A stretch of 39,028 bases of DNA. It comes from Methanobacterium sp. Maddingley MBC34. Lineage in GTDB: Archaea; Methanobacteriota; Methanobacteria; Methanobacteriales; Methanobacteriaceae. Made by a program: the position numbers and the translations under genes. The stretch covers positions 1 through 39,028 of the forward strand of contig AMGN01000056.1 of NCBI GenBank assembly GCA_000309865.1. The letters run 5' to 3'. The notes beneath the pieces were generated by a model. It saw only the letters and a list, made by a program, of their open reading frames with translations, made no database searches and was not told the origin of the DNA. This document shows positions 25,368 to 38,927 of this stretch, piece after piece (position 1 is the stretch's first letter; every line of letters begins with the position of its first letter).

Positions 25368-25577
25368 TTGGTTCTAGGAATAAACGACCCCTGGATATGG
25401 GGTGCATATATTGGATGCATTCTGGCAACTCTTTTATGTGTTGTTTACGGTATTTTAAACTGGAATAAAGGCGGCGAAGATGAAGAACAAGAGATAAAAG
25501 AAGAAGTGGAATGGCATAAAAAGGAAAAGGAAATGCAAGAGAAGGAATTGGGTCTTTGGGATGAAGAAGATGCTTGA
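25368..25577 (+). CDS. Symporter small accessory protein
   Basis: 69 residues: a short N-terminus LGINDPWIWGAYIGC, one membrane span (about residues 10-30, ending VVYGILNW), then a strongly charged Glu/Lys-rich helix. The WxxAYIxCIxxTLLCVVYGILNWN pattern is typical of the small accessory protein encoded directly upstream of SSS symporters in methanogens. TTG start with a perfect GGAGGTGA four bases before it. The symporter copy 2 start follows 41 bases after its stop, so they are co-transcribed. The role is presumed to be assembly or regulation of the transporter. Confidence 0.88.
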   Translation: MVLGINDPWIWGAYIGCILATLLCVVYGILNWNKGGEDEEQEIKEEVEWHKKEKEMQEKELGLWDEEDA

Positions 25578-25618
25578 TCATCCAGTATATTCATAAAATA
25601 TGATAGGTTGTGGATTAT

Positions 25619-27217
<1,599 letters not shown>

Positions 27218-27580
27218 ATTAGGGAGTTTTAACAAACTCCTTCCCTTTGTTTTTTGAATTTACTTCTTTATTTAAATCAAATTTTTTATTAAACGTAAAA
27301 TCTTAAACGTAAAATCAAATTTTTTAACTTAAAAGATTTTAAGTATTTAAACAAATTTAGATTATTAAGCATTCTCTTTTTAAATTATTACATGGATTTA
27401 AATGGGTTTTTTTTAGATTAAATTAATTTTAAATCTCTTTCCAATAATCAATATCTTTAAATCATTTTCCAACCACTGAAACTATAAGTACATCTTGAAA
27501 CTTAACTTATCATAATTGAATTTGATCTGTTAATTGTAGTTTAATTTTAGAAACTACCTGATATTTGCCGAGGTGATACT
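27218..27580. other. 363-base gap with short tandem repeat
   Basis: After the symporter terminator the spacer is very AT-rich. TTAAACGTAAAATC occurs twice in tandem (27289-27302, 27303-27316), and ATCAAATTTTTTA flanks this on both sides. A promoter for the PRC-barrel gene must lie in the last 100 bases but no clear TATA box stands out. Confidence 0.5.
27223..27256 (+). terminator. Terminator of the symporter operon
   Basis: GGAGTTT (27223-27229) and AAACTCC (27234-27240) form a perfect stem with a TAAC loop six bases after the stop codon, followed by a T-rich stretch with TTTTTT at 27250-27255. Confidence 0.65.
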
Positions 27581-27844
27581 ATGAGGATTGTGCAAGAAAT
27601 TGTTGGAAAAGAAGTTTTAGACAGTTCAGCAGTGGTTATTGGAAAAGTTAAGGATGTGGAAGTTAATTTCATGACCAATGAAATAGAAGCCTTCATAGTG
27701 GGAAAAGGGGGCATATCTGAGGGATTGGGATTGTCTAAAGGCGAAACAATCGTTCCTTATGATATGGTAAGTAAGATTGGGGATAAAATACTTCTTAAAA
27801 GCCGGGATGAAGGAACTAACCAGGAATCCAGTTATGAACTTTAA
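27581..27844 (+). CDS. PRC-barrel domain protein
   Basis: 87 residues, a single PRC-barrel: VGKEVLDSSAVVIGKVKDVEV, then the conserved IVPYDMVSKIGDKILLK. Stand-alone PRC-barrel proteins are abundant in methanogens; some are linked to RNA processing or cell division, but no role can be fixed here. Contains no Cys. ATG start with GAGGTGAT. It precedes the zinc-protein and pyrE genes with a 227-base gap, so it is likely its own unit. Confidence 0.9.
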   Translation: MRIVQEIVGKEVLDSSAVVIGKVKDVEVNFMTNEIEAFIVGKGGISEGLGLSKGETIVPYDMVSKIGDKILLKSRDEGTNQESSYEL

Positions 27845-28071
27845 TTGATATAATTTTTCAAACCAATTTTTTAAAGGAAATTTATATTTTTTTATTCCAT
27901 GAGATCTTTCATATATCCCTGAGATATTTACTCATGAATCATGCCTTCCACAAACCTTGAACTGCATTAATAGTGTATTTTAAGTTTTTAAGATACAAAA
28001 AACCTCTTTAAAATCATTCAATTTCAATCATTCAATTTCAATTATTAATTCAACTAAATGAGGTGACATTT

Positions 28072-28218
28072 TTGGAAGTTAGAGGTATATGCAGTATCTG
28101 TGGCCAGCCCGGTAAGATGTACACCTGTTCTCTTTGTGGTAGTCTGGTTTGTGGGAAATGTTTTCAATGGAAACAAGGAGTATGCCAGCGCTGTGAAAGG
28201 GGATTGAAAGTCAACTAA
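28072..28218 (+). CDS. Small zinc-binding protein with four CxxC pairs
   Basis: 48 residues. Four Cys pairs are evenly laid out: CSIC, CSLC, CGKC and CQRC, which would bind two zinc ions in a treble-clef or HIT-finger-like fold. TTG start with GAGGTGA six bases upstream; the frame has no other start. It is 131 bases before pyrE on the same strand and may be expressed with it. No annotation beyond zinc protein is justified; members of this size in archaea are usually nucleic-acid or protein binding. Confidence 0.8.
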   Translation: MEVRGICSICGQPGKMYTCSLCGSLVCGKCFQWKQGVCQRCERGLKVN

Positions 28219-28349
28219 ATAACTGCTTATCTAAAAACTGTTATTAATATTGAAATATAGGAATAATAGATGCTAAACTTCAGACAATATGATTCATAAT
28301 CATGGTAATGGAATAAAAACCAAGTGATAAAAATATTTTTATAAATGGA

Positions 28350-28892
28350 ATGATGTTAATGGTGATTAAACAGGAAAAAGAACACTTAATAAACTTGTTA
28401 AAGGCTAATCAAGTTATTAAATTCGGTAAATTCACTCTTTCCTCCGGCAGGGAAAGTGATTACTATGTGGACATGAAAAAAGCCATCACTGACCCAGAGA
28501 TCCTTTCTCAGGTGGCTAAAATCATTTCTCACTTAATCAGGGATGATGACATTGATCTGGTGGCTGGACCTGCCCTGGGAGCTGTGCCCATAGCAACTGC
28601 AGTGGCCCTGCACTCAGGAATACCCATGCTCATGATCCGCAAAGCCCAGAAGGATTATGGAACATCTAAACTTATTGAAGGAGAATTAAAAGAAGGAGAT
28701 AAGGTCATAGTTGTTGAAGATGTTACCACCACTGGTAATTCCCTTTTAAAAGCTGTCAAAGCTGTTCAGGATAATGGGGGGATTGTGGCGAGAACCTTTG
28801 TAGTGGTGGATCGGGAAGAAGGGGCTGTGGAAGAGTTGAAAAAGGGAGGGATAATCTTAGAACCATTGGTATCAATTGGTGATTTTAAATAG
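28350..28892 (+). CDS. pyrE: Orotate phosphoribosyltransferase
   Basis: 180 residues. Transfers phosphoribosyl from PRPP to orotate giving OMP, the fifth step of pyrimidine synthesis. The N-terminal LSSGRESDYYVDMKKAITDP holds the orotate-contacting loop, and VIVVEDVTTTGNSLLKA is the PRPP-binding motif; LVAGPALGAVPIATAVAL is the family's beta-strand core. Length is normal for archaeal PyrE. Starts at 28350 (ATG), with a further ATG at 28359 (MVIKQEK) that may be the true start; neither has a strong ribosome site, and a TTTTTATAAA box lies about 20 bases upstream, consistent with a leaderless message. A 17-bp tandem duplication begins at its stop codon. Confidence 0.94.
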   Translation: MMLMVIKQEKEHLINLLKANQVIKFGKFTLSSGRESDYYVDMKKAITDPEILSQVAKIISHLIRDDDIDLVAGPALGAVPIATAVALHSGIPMLMIRKAQKDYGTSKLIEGELKEGDKVIVVEDVTTTGNSLLKAVKAVQDNGGIVARTFVVVDREEGAVEELKKGGIILEPLVSIGDFK

Positions 28893-28923
28893 TTTTTTAC
28901 AGTTAATAGTTTTTTACAGTTAA
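28890..28923. repeat. 17-bp tandem repeat at the pyrE stop codon
   Basis: TAGTTTTTTACAGTTAA occurs twice in tandem, with the pyrE TAG as the first three bases of the first unit; a partial third unit (CAGTTAAACTATTTTTTT) follows. The T-runs may end transcription of pyrE. Confidence 0.85.
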
Positions 28924-28976
28924 ATAATTCCAGTTAAACTATTTTTTTCCCAACTTTTTTCTGATTGAACTTTTTT

Positions 28977-29081
28977 TTACCTTGATTGAACTCGTTTTTT
29001 TACAAGTTCCATCACATTTTTTGGGCTACTCCATTGAATTATTGAGTAACCTTCTTTAATGGAGTTTAGACATTTCAACAT
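28977..29081 (-). CDS. Possible 34-residue protein coupled to moaB
   Basis: An ATG overlaps the moaB stop codon (TGATG) and opens 34 codons ending at TAA 28977-28979. The product would be basic and contain one Cys and one Trp (MLKCLNSIKEGYSIIQWSS). There is no independent ribosome site, so translation would depend on moaB. It may be chance; similar small frames at this position in relatives would be needed to accept it. Confidence 0.3.
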   Translation of the reverse strand: MLKCLNSIKEGYSIIQWSSPKNVMELVKKRVQSR

Positions 29082-29620
29082 CAATGTTTCATGTGTTTCA
29101 CCAGATGCCCCATTTCTGGCTTTAAAATTTTCATCCCCAACTGAACTGCATTGGGTGAACCTGGTAATGCTACCAGCAATGTTTCCTTCCAGACCCCTGC
29201 CGTTGCTCTGGTCATTATGGCACCGGTTCCCAGTTCTTTATAAGTTTCTGCCCGGAAAATTTCCCCAAAGCCATTTAATTCCTTTTTAAGTAATGGTTTA
29301 ATGGTTTCAATGGTAATGTCTCGTTTCCCAATTCCAGTACCCCCCGTGCTGATAATGATTTCAGCGTCGAGAGTTCTCATTTCATCCAGAGTTTTCAGAA
29401 GCTGGTGGGTATCATCGGGTATAACTTGGTAAGACACGATTTCGTGTTGATCTTCAAGTGATTCTATTATAATTTTACCGGATAGGTCCTCCGGATTGGA
29501 AACAAAATTTGAGTCATTTACTCTGGTTGAACTGAATTTTGAGTCGCTTAAAGTAATTATTCCCACTTTAACCTTTAGTGGGCTGTGTTTTTTGTGTTCT
29601 TCCATGGTTTTACTTTTCAT
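29081..29620 (-). CDS. moaB: Molybdenum cofactor biosynthesis protein MoaB/MogA family
   Basis: 179 residues. VGIITLSDSKFSSTR near residue 19, IIISTGGTGIGKRDITIE at about 90-107, and LVALPGSPNAVQLGMKI at about 150-166 form the MoCF-binding fold that binds molybdopterin. In archaea MoaB catalyses adenylylation of molybdopterin before metal insertion for molybdenum or tungsten enzymes such as formylmethanofuran and formate dehydrogenases. ATG start with GAGG seven bases before it. It converges with pyrE and is divergent to nob1 over a long spacer. The N-terminal ~16 residues are a hydrophilic extension. Confidence 0.92.
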   Translation of the reverse strand: MKSKTMEEHKKHSPLKVKVGIITLSDSKFSSTRVNDSNFVSNPEDLSGKIIIESLEDQHEIVSYQVIPDDTHQLLKTLDEMRTLDAEIIISTGGTGIGKRDITIETIKPLLKKELNGFGEIFRAETYKELGTGAIMTRATAGVWKETLLVALPGSPNAVQLGMKILKPEMGHLVKHMKH

Positions 29621-29729
29621 ATTTGGCCCTCATGTTTTTGTAGAATTTTTGATAACTGGACTTTTAACAATATAATATTAAAGTATTGTAGATGGACGAT
29701 AATTAATGATAGTGCTGTAAAAAAATAGA

Positions 29730-29763
29730 TTACACAATATAAATGTTTACACAATATAAATGT
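29730..29763. repeat. 17-bp tandem repeat
   Basis: TTACACAATATAAATGT is present twice, exactly and contiguously, in the moaB-nob1 spacer. Confidence 0.9.
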
Positions 29764-29936
29764 AAAACCATTGATTATTCTATTACAAAAATAATACCCT
29801 AACGATCTCATTGTGAATATTAATCATTCATTTGTTCGTAAATTGGAATAAACATGCCATTTTTAAAAAACCAGTGAATTTATCTATATTAATTGTTAAA
29901 AGATGCATTAAAAATAGTAATTATATTCTTTAGTGC

Positions 29937-30017
29937 AAGGGAGGGCATTAGGTCCAAATCGGAGGCGGTTTTTCGCAGGCGAAAAATTATGAAAGGAGTC
30001 TAATGTCACCCTCCCTT
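29937..30017 (+). ncRNA. Candidate structured RNA, ~81 nt extended hairpin
   Basis: AAGGGAGGG (29937-29945) pairs exactly with CCCTCCCTT (30009-30017). Continuing inward, CATTAG pairs with CTAATG (30000-30005) leaving a TCA bulge, TCC (29953-29955) pairs with GGA (29995-29997), then an uneven internal loop, then TTTTTCG (29969-29975) pairs with CGAAAAA (29980-29986) around the loop CAGG. GC content is far above the surrounding spacer. It does not fold as a tRNA and no C/D or H/ACA box is clear. Strand is not certain because the hairpin pairs on both; the plus strand is preferred because it leads towards nob1 and a TTATAT box lies upstream at 29921. A MITE-like inverted repeat is the alternative. 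Confidence 0.6.
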
Positions 30018-30229
30018 AACAAGTAATTTATTGTTTTGGTAACATAAAAACATTTCTAATAAATTAGGGGGATTTGTTAAAAACGTTTTAAATCAGATTA
30101 ATAATAAAAAATCCATTCAAAAATTATTAAATTTATTAAAAACTAATGTATATTGATATAATCAACATCATAAACTCATGATCCCCAAGGATAGAATAGA
30201 TCAACATTTGAGAACATCAGGGTGATGAC

Positions 30230-30730
30230 ATGAAAGAAAAAGTTTACGTTCTGGATGCATCAGGAATTATTGGGGGTTTTATGTCCTCAAAACACAAGAA
30301 CATCACAAGCAGTGCAGTTATATCTGAAATTAAAGATTTGAAGTCCCAATTAACCTTGCAATCTGCCTTGGATCATGGTACGATTGTTATTGAAGAACCG
30401 CATTCCAGTGCACTGAACCAGGTTCAAGGTGCAATTGAAAGCTCTGGAGATATTTTAAGATTATCTGATGTGGATATCACTGTAGTAGCCCTAGCAGTAA
30501 GTCTCCACAAAAATTATAATCCTACAGTGGTCACTGATGATTATTCCATACAGAACATCCTGAAAATTCTAGAAATTCCATACAGGAGTGTTTTAACTGA
30601 GGGAATCCGAGAGGTATATGGATGGATCAAAATATGCAGAGGTTGCAGAAAGAAATATCCTTCAGATTATGGAGAAGATGATTGTGAAATCTGTGGGTCA
30701 GCTGTTTATCGTAAAAGAATCAAAAAATAA
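30230..30730 (+). CDS. nob1: Nob1-type endoribonuclease (PIN domain plus zinc ribbon)
   Basis: 166 residues. An N-terminal PIN domain with VYVLDASGII (catalytic Asp near residue 9), SDVDITVVALAV and VTDDYSIQNILKIL supplies the acidic active site; the C-terminal ~35 residues are a zinc ribbon with CRGC and CEIC. This is the archaeal Nob1 layout; the enzyme cuts the 3' end of 16S rRNA from its precursor during small-subunit maturation. ATG start with GGGTGATG. It is alone after a long spacer, and the following gene is 242 bases away, so it is probably transcribed separately. Confidence 0.92.
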   Translation: MKEKVYVLDASGIIGGFMSSKHKNITSSAVISEIKDLKSQLTLQSALDHGTIVIEEPHSSALNQVQGAIESSGDILRLSDVDITVVALAVSLHKNYNPTVVTDDYSIQNILKILEIPYRSVLTEGIREVYGWIKICRGCRKKYPSDYGEDDCEICGSAVYRKRIKK

Positions 30731-30779
30731 TCAAATAATTGTCTGATTCAGATTAAAGTTTTATCGATGAAGTTATTTT

Positions 30780-30850
30780 CCTTAAAAATAGATGAAATCA
30801 AATGATTGTCCTTAAAAATAGATTTAATCAAATTATTGTTCTAAAAAAGA
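30780..30850. repeat. 30-bp imperfect tandem repeat
   Basis: Two 30-base units (30780-30809 and 30810-30839) sharing CCTTAAAAATAGAT and ATCAAAT-ATTGT differ at about three positions; a partial third unit (TCTAAAAAAGATTTAAATTC) follows. They fill the nob1-DUF2117 spacer ahead of the DUF2117 promoter. Confidence 0.8.
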
Positions 30851-30972
30851 TTTAAATTCAAAAAAAATTCAAATATATTCTCTAAATGAAAAGATTTTAA
30901 CCTCCCTTATCCATTGTCTCCCTACTGTTCGGAGGTAATTATAATAAACATAGTGATTCTAAAGGTGAACTA

Positions 30973-32094
30973 ATGAAAATGATGAAGATTGGTGTAGTGG
31001 TACACGGACCGGAAATAGTTGATTCTGGCCACTCTCAGAAGTTTCTGGATTTTTTGGAGGATTATGGCACAGTTCGGGCCAGATTAGGTGGTACTATGGG
31101 GCGAACTGCAGTTATCGATGCTCATTTAGAAGATAGGATCGATATAAGTCAGAAACTGTTCCCCAGCCAGTCAGTTGACAAATTCATGGATGAAAACTGT
31201 GATGTAATTTTTCTCATTAATTATGGCAAATCCAGTGTAACAGGCCATGCCTTCGGATACAAGGTTTACCATAACTGTCAGGGCCATCCTCCCCTTATCC
31301 AAATGGAAAGACCCGGAGAGGAGGATGGTAGTGTGGTGGCATGGAGTGAAGATCAAGAAAAACTGGCGGAAGAAATATCTGTCAAAATGGGACTGGATAT
31401 GGTTTTTCCAGATGCGATAAGGGAACGCCTATTTTCAGAAGATCCATGTCAGGAAGTGTCCAGTACCATATGCCGAAAAATTGCAGGTGTGTCTCCTGAA
31501 GAGAACATCTTCGTTAACGGCATAGTTATTGGAAAATCCACCTCATCAGAGGTGGCCATAGTGGCTGAAAATGGCATGATAACTCAGCTTATTGGTGGAG
31601 AATTGAAGGAACATGGGGTGGAGAAACTGGGGTCAGTGGAACTTGAAAAAGCCATTGTAAAAACAGGCCTGTTGCGTAAATCCAGGGTGAAACCTCGTAT
31701 ATTAAAATCTGAGAAATCCAATGTTAATTTCACTATTTCTTACCTTAACCATGCTGCTGAAGATATATACAGATTAAAAAATGCAGACATGGTGGTAACA
31801 GTGGGTGATGACACCACACTGGTTGCTGCGGATATACTTTACCGTTTCAACGTCCCCATAATTGGCATAACTGATGGAGATCTGGATAAAGTGGTTGAAG
31901 AAGGCTTTACCACCGAAGGTTCTTTGATTGTGGAACTTGAAAGTGGTCTGGATGATTTAGCTGGTGATAAAATCTTTTCAGAACTTTTCAACCATGAAGA
32001 GACCATAGAAATAGAAAATATAGAAAATTTTAAAAGTAAATTACTACAGATTATTAGTAATATGACCAGCCAATACCAGGTTAAGTACAGTTGA
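30973..32094 (+). CDS. DUF2117 family archaeal protein
   Basis: 373 residues, soluble. Opens KIGVVVHGPEIVDSGHS, a nucleotide-binding-like strand/loop, followed by RARLGGTMGRTAVIDA; a late segment reads VVTVGDDTTLVAADILYR and then PIIGITDGDLDKVVEEGF, typical of DUF2117 (a family with no known activity, found mainly in methanogens). The pattern suggests a Rossmann-like binding domain. ATG start with AGGTGAAC. It is next to the methanogenesis-marker operon but separated from mmp2 by 154 bases that contain a palindromic promoter, so it is probably transcribed apart yet may share function. Confidence 0.85.
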   Translation: MKMMKIGVVVHGPEIVDSGHSQKFLDFLEDYGTVRARLGGTMGRTAVIDAHLEDRIDISQKLFPSQSVDKFMDENCDVIFLINYGKSSVTGHAFGYKVYHNCQGHPPLIQMERPGEEDGSVVAWSEDQEKLAEEISVKMGLDMVFPDAIRERLFSEDPCQEVSSTICRKIAGVSPEENIFVNGIVIGKSTSSEVAIVAENGMITQLIGGELKEHGVEKLGSVELEKAIVKTGLLRKSRVKPRILKSEKSNVNFTISYLNHAAEDIYRLKNADMVVTVGDDTTLVAADILYRFNVPIIGITDGDLDKVVEEGFTTEGSLIVELESGLDDLAGDKIFSELFNHEETIEIENIENFKSKLLQIISNMTSQYQVKYS

Positions 32095-32202
32095 TGATGA
32101 AAAAATCTTGAACTATAACTGGGATAAATTTGAATTATAATGGATCCCATATTGGATCTTTGATCATGGTCGTTTAAGAGGGGATAATCGTTAATAATTA
32201 AG

Positions 32203-32217
32203 ATGTATAATATACAT
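32203..32217 (+). promoter_or_regulatory. Palindromic box-A region of the marker operon
   Basis: ATGTATAATATACAT is a perfect 7-bp-arm palindrome with one central base. It lies about 32 bases before the mmp2 TTG and overlaps the likely TATA box, so transcription would start near 32235 and a bound regulator would block TBP. It is the only promoter-like element before the eight-gene run. Confidence 0.5.
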
Positions 32218-32248
32218 TGGATTTTAACTAACTAATAGAGGTGCACTC

Positions 32249-33235
<987 letters not shown>

Positions 33236-33247
33236 GAGGGTAATCTA

Positions 33248-34763
<1,516 letters not shown>

Positions 34764-34783
<20 letters not shown>

Positions 34784-35186
34784 AGTCACCAGGATGATTG
34801 TACTGGGGCCCAAAGCCCAGCTAAGCCAGAGTGAACTTGTGGGAAAACTGCATATGCTTGAATTACCTATGACTATTAAATCCACATGTTACGGTGCAGT
34901 GATACATGGGGAAGAAAAAGATGTGATGGATGCGGTTAACCGAATAAGGAAACTGGACCCATCACATATTTTCACCAAAGACAGAGGATTTCCACCAGGA
35001 GATCCTCGAAGGTGCCGTGCAAAACGAGGTGCTGCCAGGGAAGGATTCCACCAGTTGGAGAAAGAATACGAACTCCTGGAATACGTTTGTGATGCCCTGG
35101 AAAACCCGGAAAAGGTGACCTTGGAGGCACCAGAGAAAGTAACTCCAGATGATTTTAGAAAAATTGCCCAGGAGTGTGAAAAATGA
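34764..35186 (+). CDS. mmp6: Methanogenesis marker protein 6
   Basis: 140 residues, matching the usual ~130-140 of this family. Soluble; the first half (RMIVLGPKAQLSQSELVGKL; YGAVIHGEEKDVMDAVNRIR) looks like a ferredoxin-like or ACT-type alpha/beta domain, followed by the conserved FTKDRGFPPGDPRRCRAKRG segment with one Cys, and an acidic helical tail. Function unknown. AGGGGG precedes the ATG. It starts inside the end of mmp3 and ends overlapping the DUF2111 start by four bases, which points to coupled translation and a joint role. Confidence 0.88.
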
Positions 35187-35560
35187 ATATTAATGCATCC
35201 TCCACCGGAGAAGAAATAGCACCAATGGCCCTTGCCATTCATCAACTGGTAAACGGACTCCCACTTACCATGCGTAGTCTCAACAGCCCCGGTGTCCGAA
35301 TTGAAGATGGTGAAGTTTTGGATTATAATTACACCGGCCCTATTCTGGAAGAAGTCCTAAAAAGTGGTGAAATGAGTCATGAAATCCCCGAAACTGGAGA
35401 GTATAAAGGCACACCTGTGGTAGTTGTTCCCATCATCGAAAATGGGCAGACTATCGCTGTTATAGGGGTTGTGGACATAACTAAGGGAATTTACAGTGAT
35501 ATAATGGAAATTACTAAAAGACCAGAAGAACTTACTGGATCCAGAGGTGGTCTGCAGTGA
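35183..35560 (+). CDS. DUF2111 family protein
   Basis: 125 residues. Compact domain with a GAF/PAS-like order of strands: GEEIAPMALAIHQLVNGLPL, then VRIEDGEVLDYNYTGPIL, and TPVVVVPIIENGQTIAVIGV before VDITKGIYSDIMEIT. This fits DUF2111, a family found in methanogens and usually encoded inside this cluster. The strand pattern suggests a small-molecule or dimerisation module rather than an enzyme; no catalytic residues are recognised. ATG start with GGAG. Four-base overlaps with both neighbours. Confidence 0.82.
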   Translation: MNINASSTGEEIAPMALAIHQLVNGLPLTMRSLNSPGVRIEDGEVLDYNYTGPILEEVLKSGEMSHEIPETGEYKGTPVVVVPIIENGQTIAVIGVVDITKGIYSDIMEITKRPEELTGSRGGLQ

Positions 35561-36075
35561 AAATAGCTGTTTTCCCACCTAACTCCCTGATACTGGCAGA
35601 TATGGTGGAACGAAGAGGTCATGAGCCCCTTGTTATCCAGAAAGAAATCCGTAAAAAGGTCACGGACCCAGATATTGATTCACCTCCATTTAACATTACT
35701 GAGGAAGGGCCAATACAGGGTCTTAAATATGCAGCTATTGAAGTTCCCTCGGGTGTTAGGGGTAGAATGTCTATATTTGGGCCTATTATTGACGAAGCCG
35801 AAGCTGCTATAATCATGGAGGATGCACCCTACGGTTTTGGATGTATAGGGTGTGCCCGTACCAACGAACTTTCGATGTACTTCCTCAGAAAAAGAGGGAT
35901 CCCGGTACTGGAAATCCACTATCCCAAAACCCGGGAAGAAACCATGGAAGTGGTTAACCGGATCAACACCTTCCTGGATGAGTTAGATAAACCAGATGAT
36001 GAATTAAAATCTGAAGAAGTTAAACAGACTGATAAATCCAACCCTGAAAAAACCAAGGAGCAGGTGGAGGAATAA
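35557..36075 (+). CDS. mmp5: Methanogenesis marker protein 5 (DUF2112-like)
   Basis: 172 residues. IAVFPPNSLILADMVERRGH at the N-terminus and the conserved APYGFGCIGCARTNELSMYF around residue 90-110 (with C-x2-C) fit Mmp5; the last ~30 residues are a variable Glu/Lys tail. The CxxC and the fold hint at a metal or cluster-binding role, but nothing is proven. GTG start after AGGTGG. Overlaps DUF2111 by four bases and is one base before mmp15. The assignment between marker numbers is from memory of the families and is moderately secure. Confidence 0.8.
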   Translation: MKIAVFPPNSLILADMVERRGHEPLVIQKEIRKKVTDPDIDSPPFNITEEGPIQGLKYAAIEVPSGVRGRMSIFGPIIDEAEAAIIMEDAPYGFGCIGCARTNELSMYFLRKRGIPVLEIHYPKTREETMEVVNRINTFLDELDKPDDELKSEEVKQTDKSNPEKTKEQVEE

Positions 36076-36076
36076 C

Positions 36077-37327
<1,251 letters not shown>

Positions 37328-37343
37328 TCCAGGGGATATGAGA

Positions 37344-38850
<1,507 letters not shown>

Positions 38851-38882
38851 GGGATTACCAAATCCCTGAAACCATTTTTTTG
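38851..38882 (+). terminator. Terminator of the marker/nifB operon
   Basis: GGGATT (38851-38856) and AATCCC (38861-38866) form a perfect stem with ACCA loop directly after the nifB stop codon, followed by TTTTTTTG. Confidence 0.75.
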
Positions 38883-38927
38883 TTTAAATATTTTATTTTA
38901 ATAAATCCAATCAATCTTTTTTAAAAA

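Larger units (their letters stand above)
29621..30229. other. 609-base spacer with tandem repeat and RNA candidate
   Basis: Contains the moaB promoter region, a 17-bp tandem duplication (29730-29763) and a strongly structured element (29937-30017) listed separately. No protein-coding frame is supported. Short AT-rich runs between 30030 and 30180 show nothing else. Confidence 0.6.

Noticed and set aside
29937..30017. tRNA, fluoride riboswitch or box C/D and H/ACA guide RNA for the hairpin element
   Set aside because: The 7-bp outer stem looks like an acceptor stem, but the second helix stacks directly on it and there is no T-arm motif. Fluoride riboswitch core motifs are missing. No paired C and D boxes exist, and the internal loop is too large for a standard H/ACA pocket.
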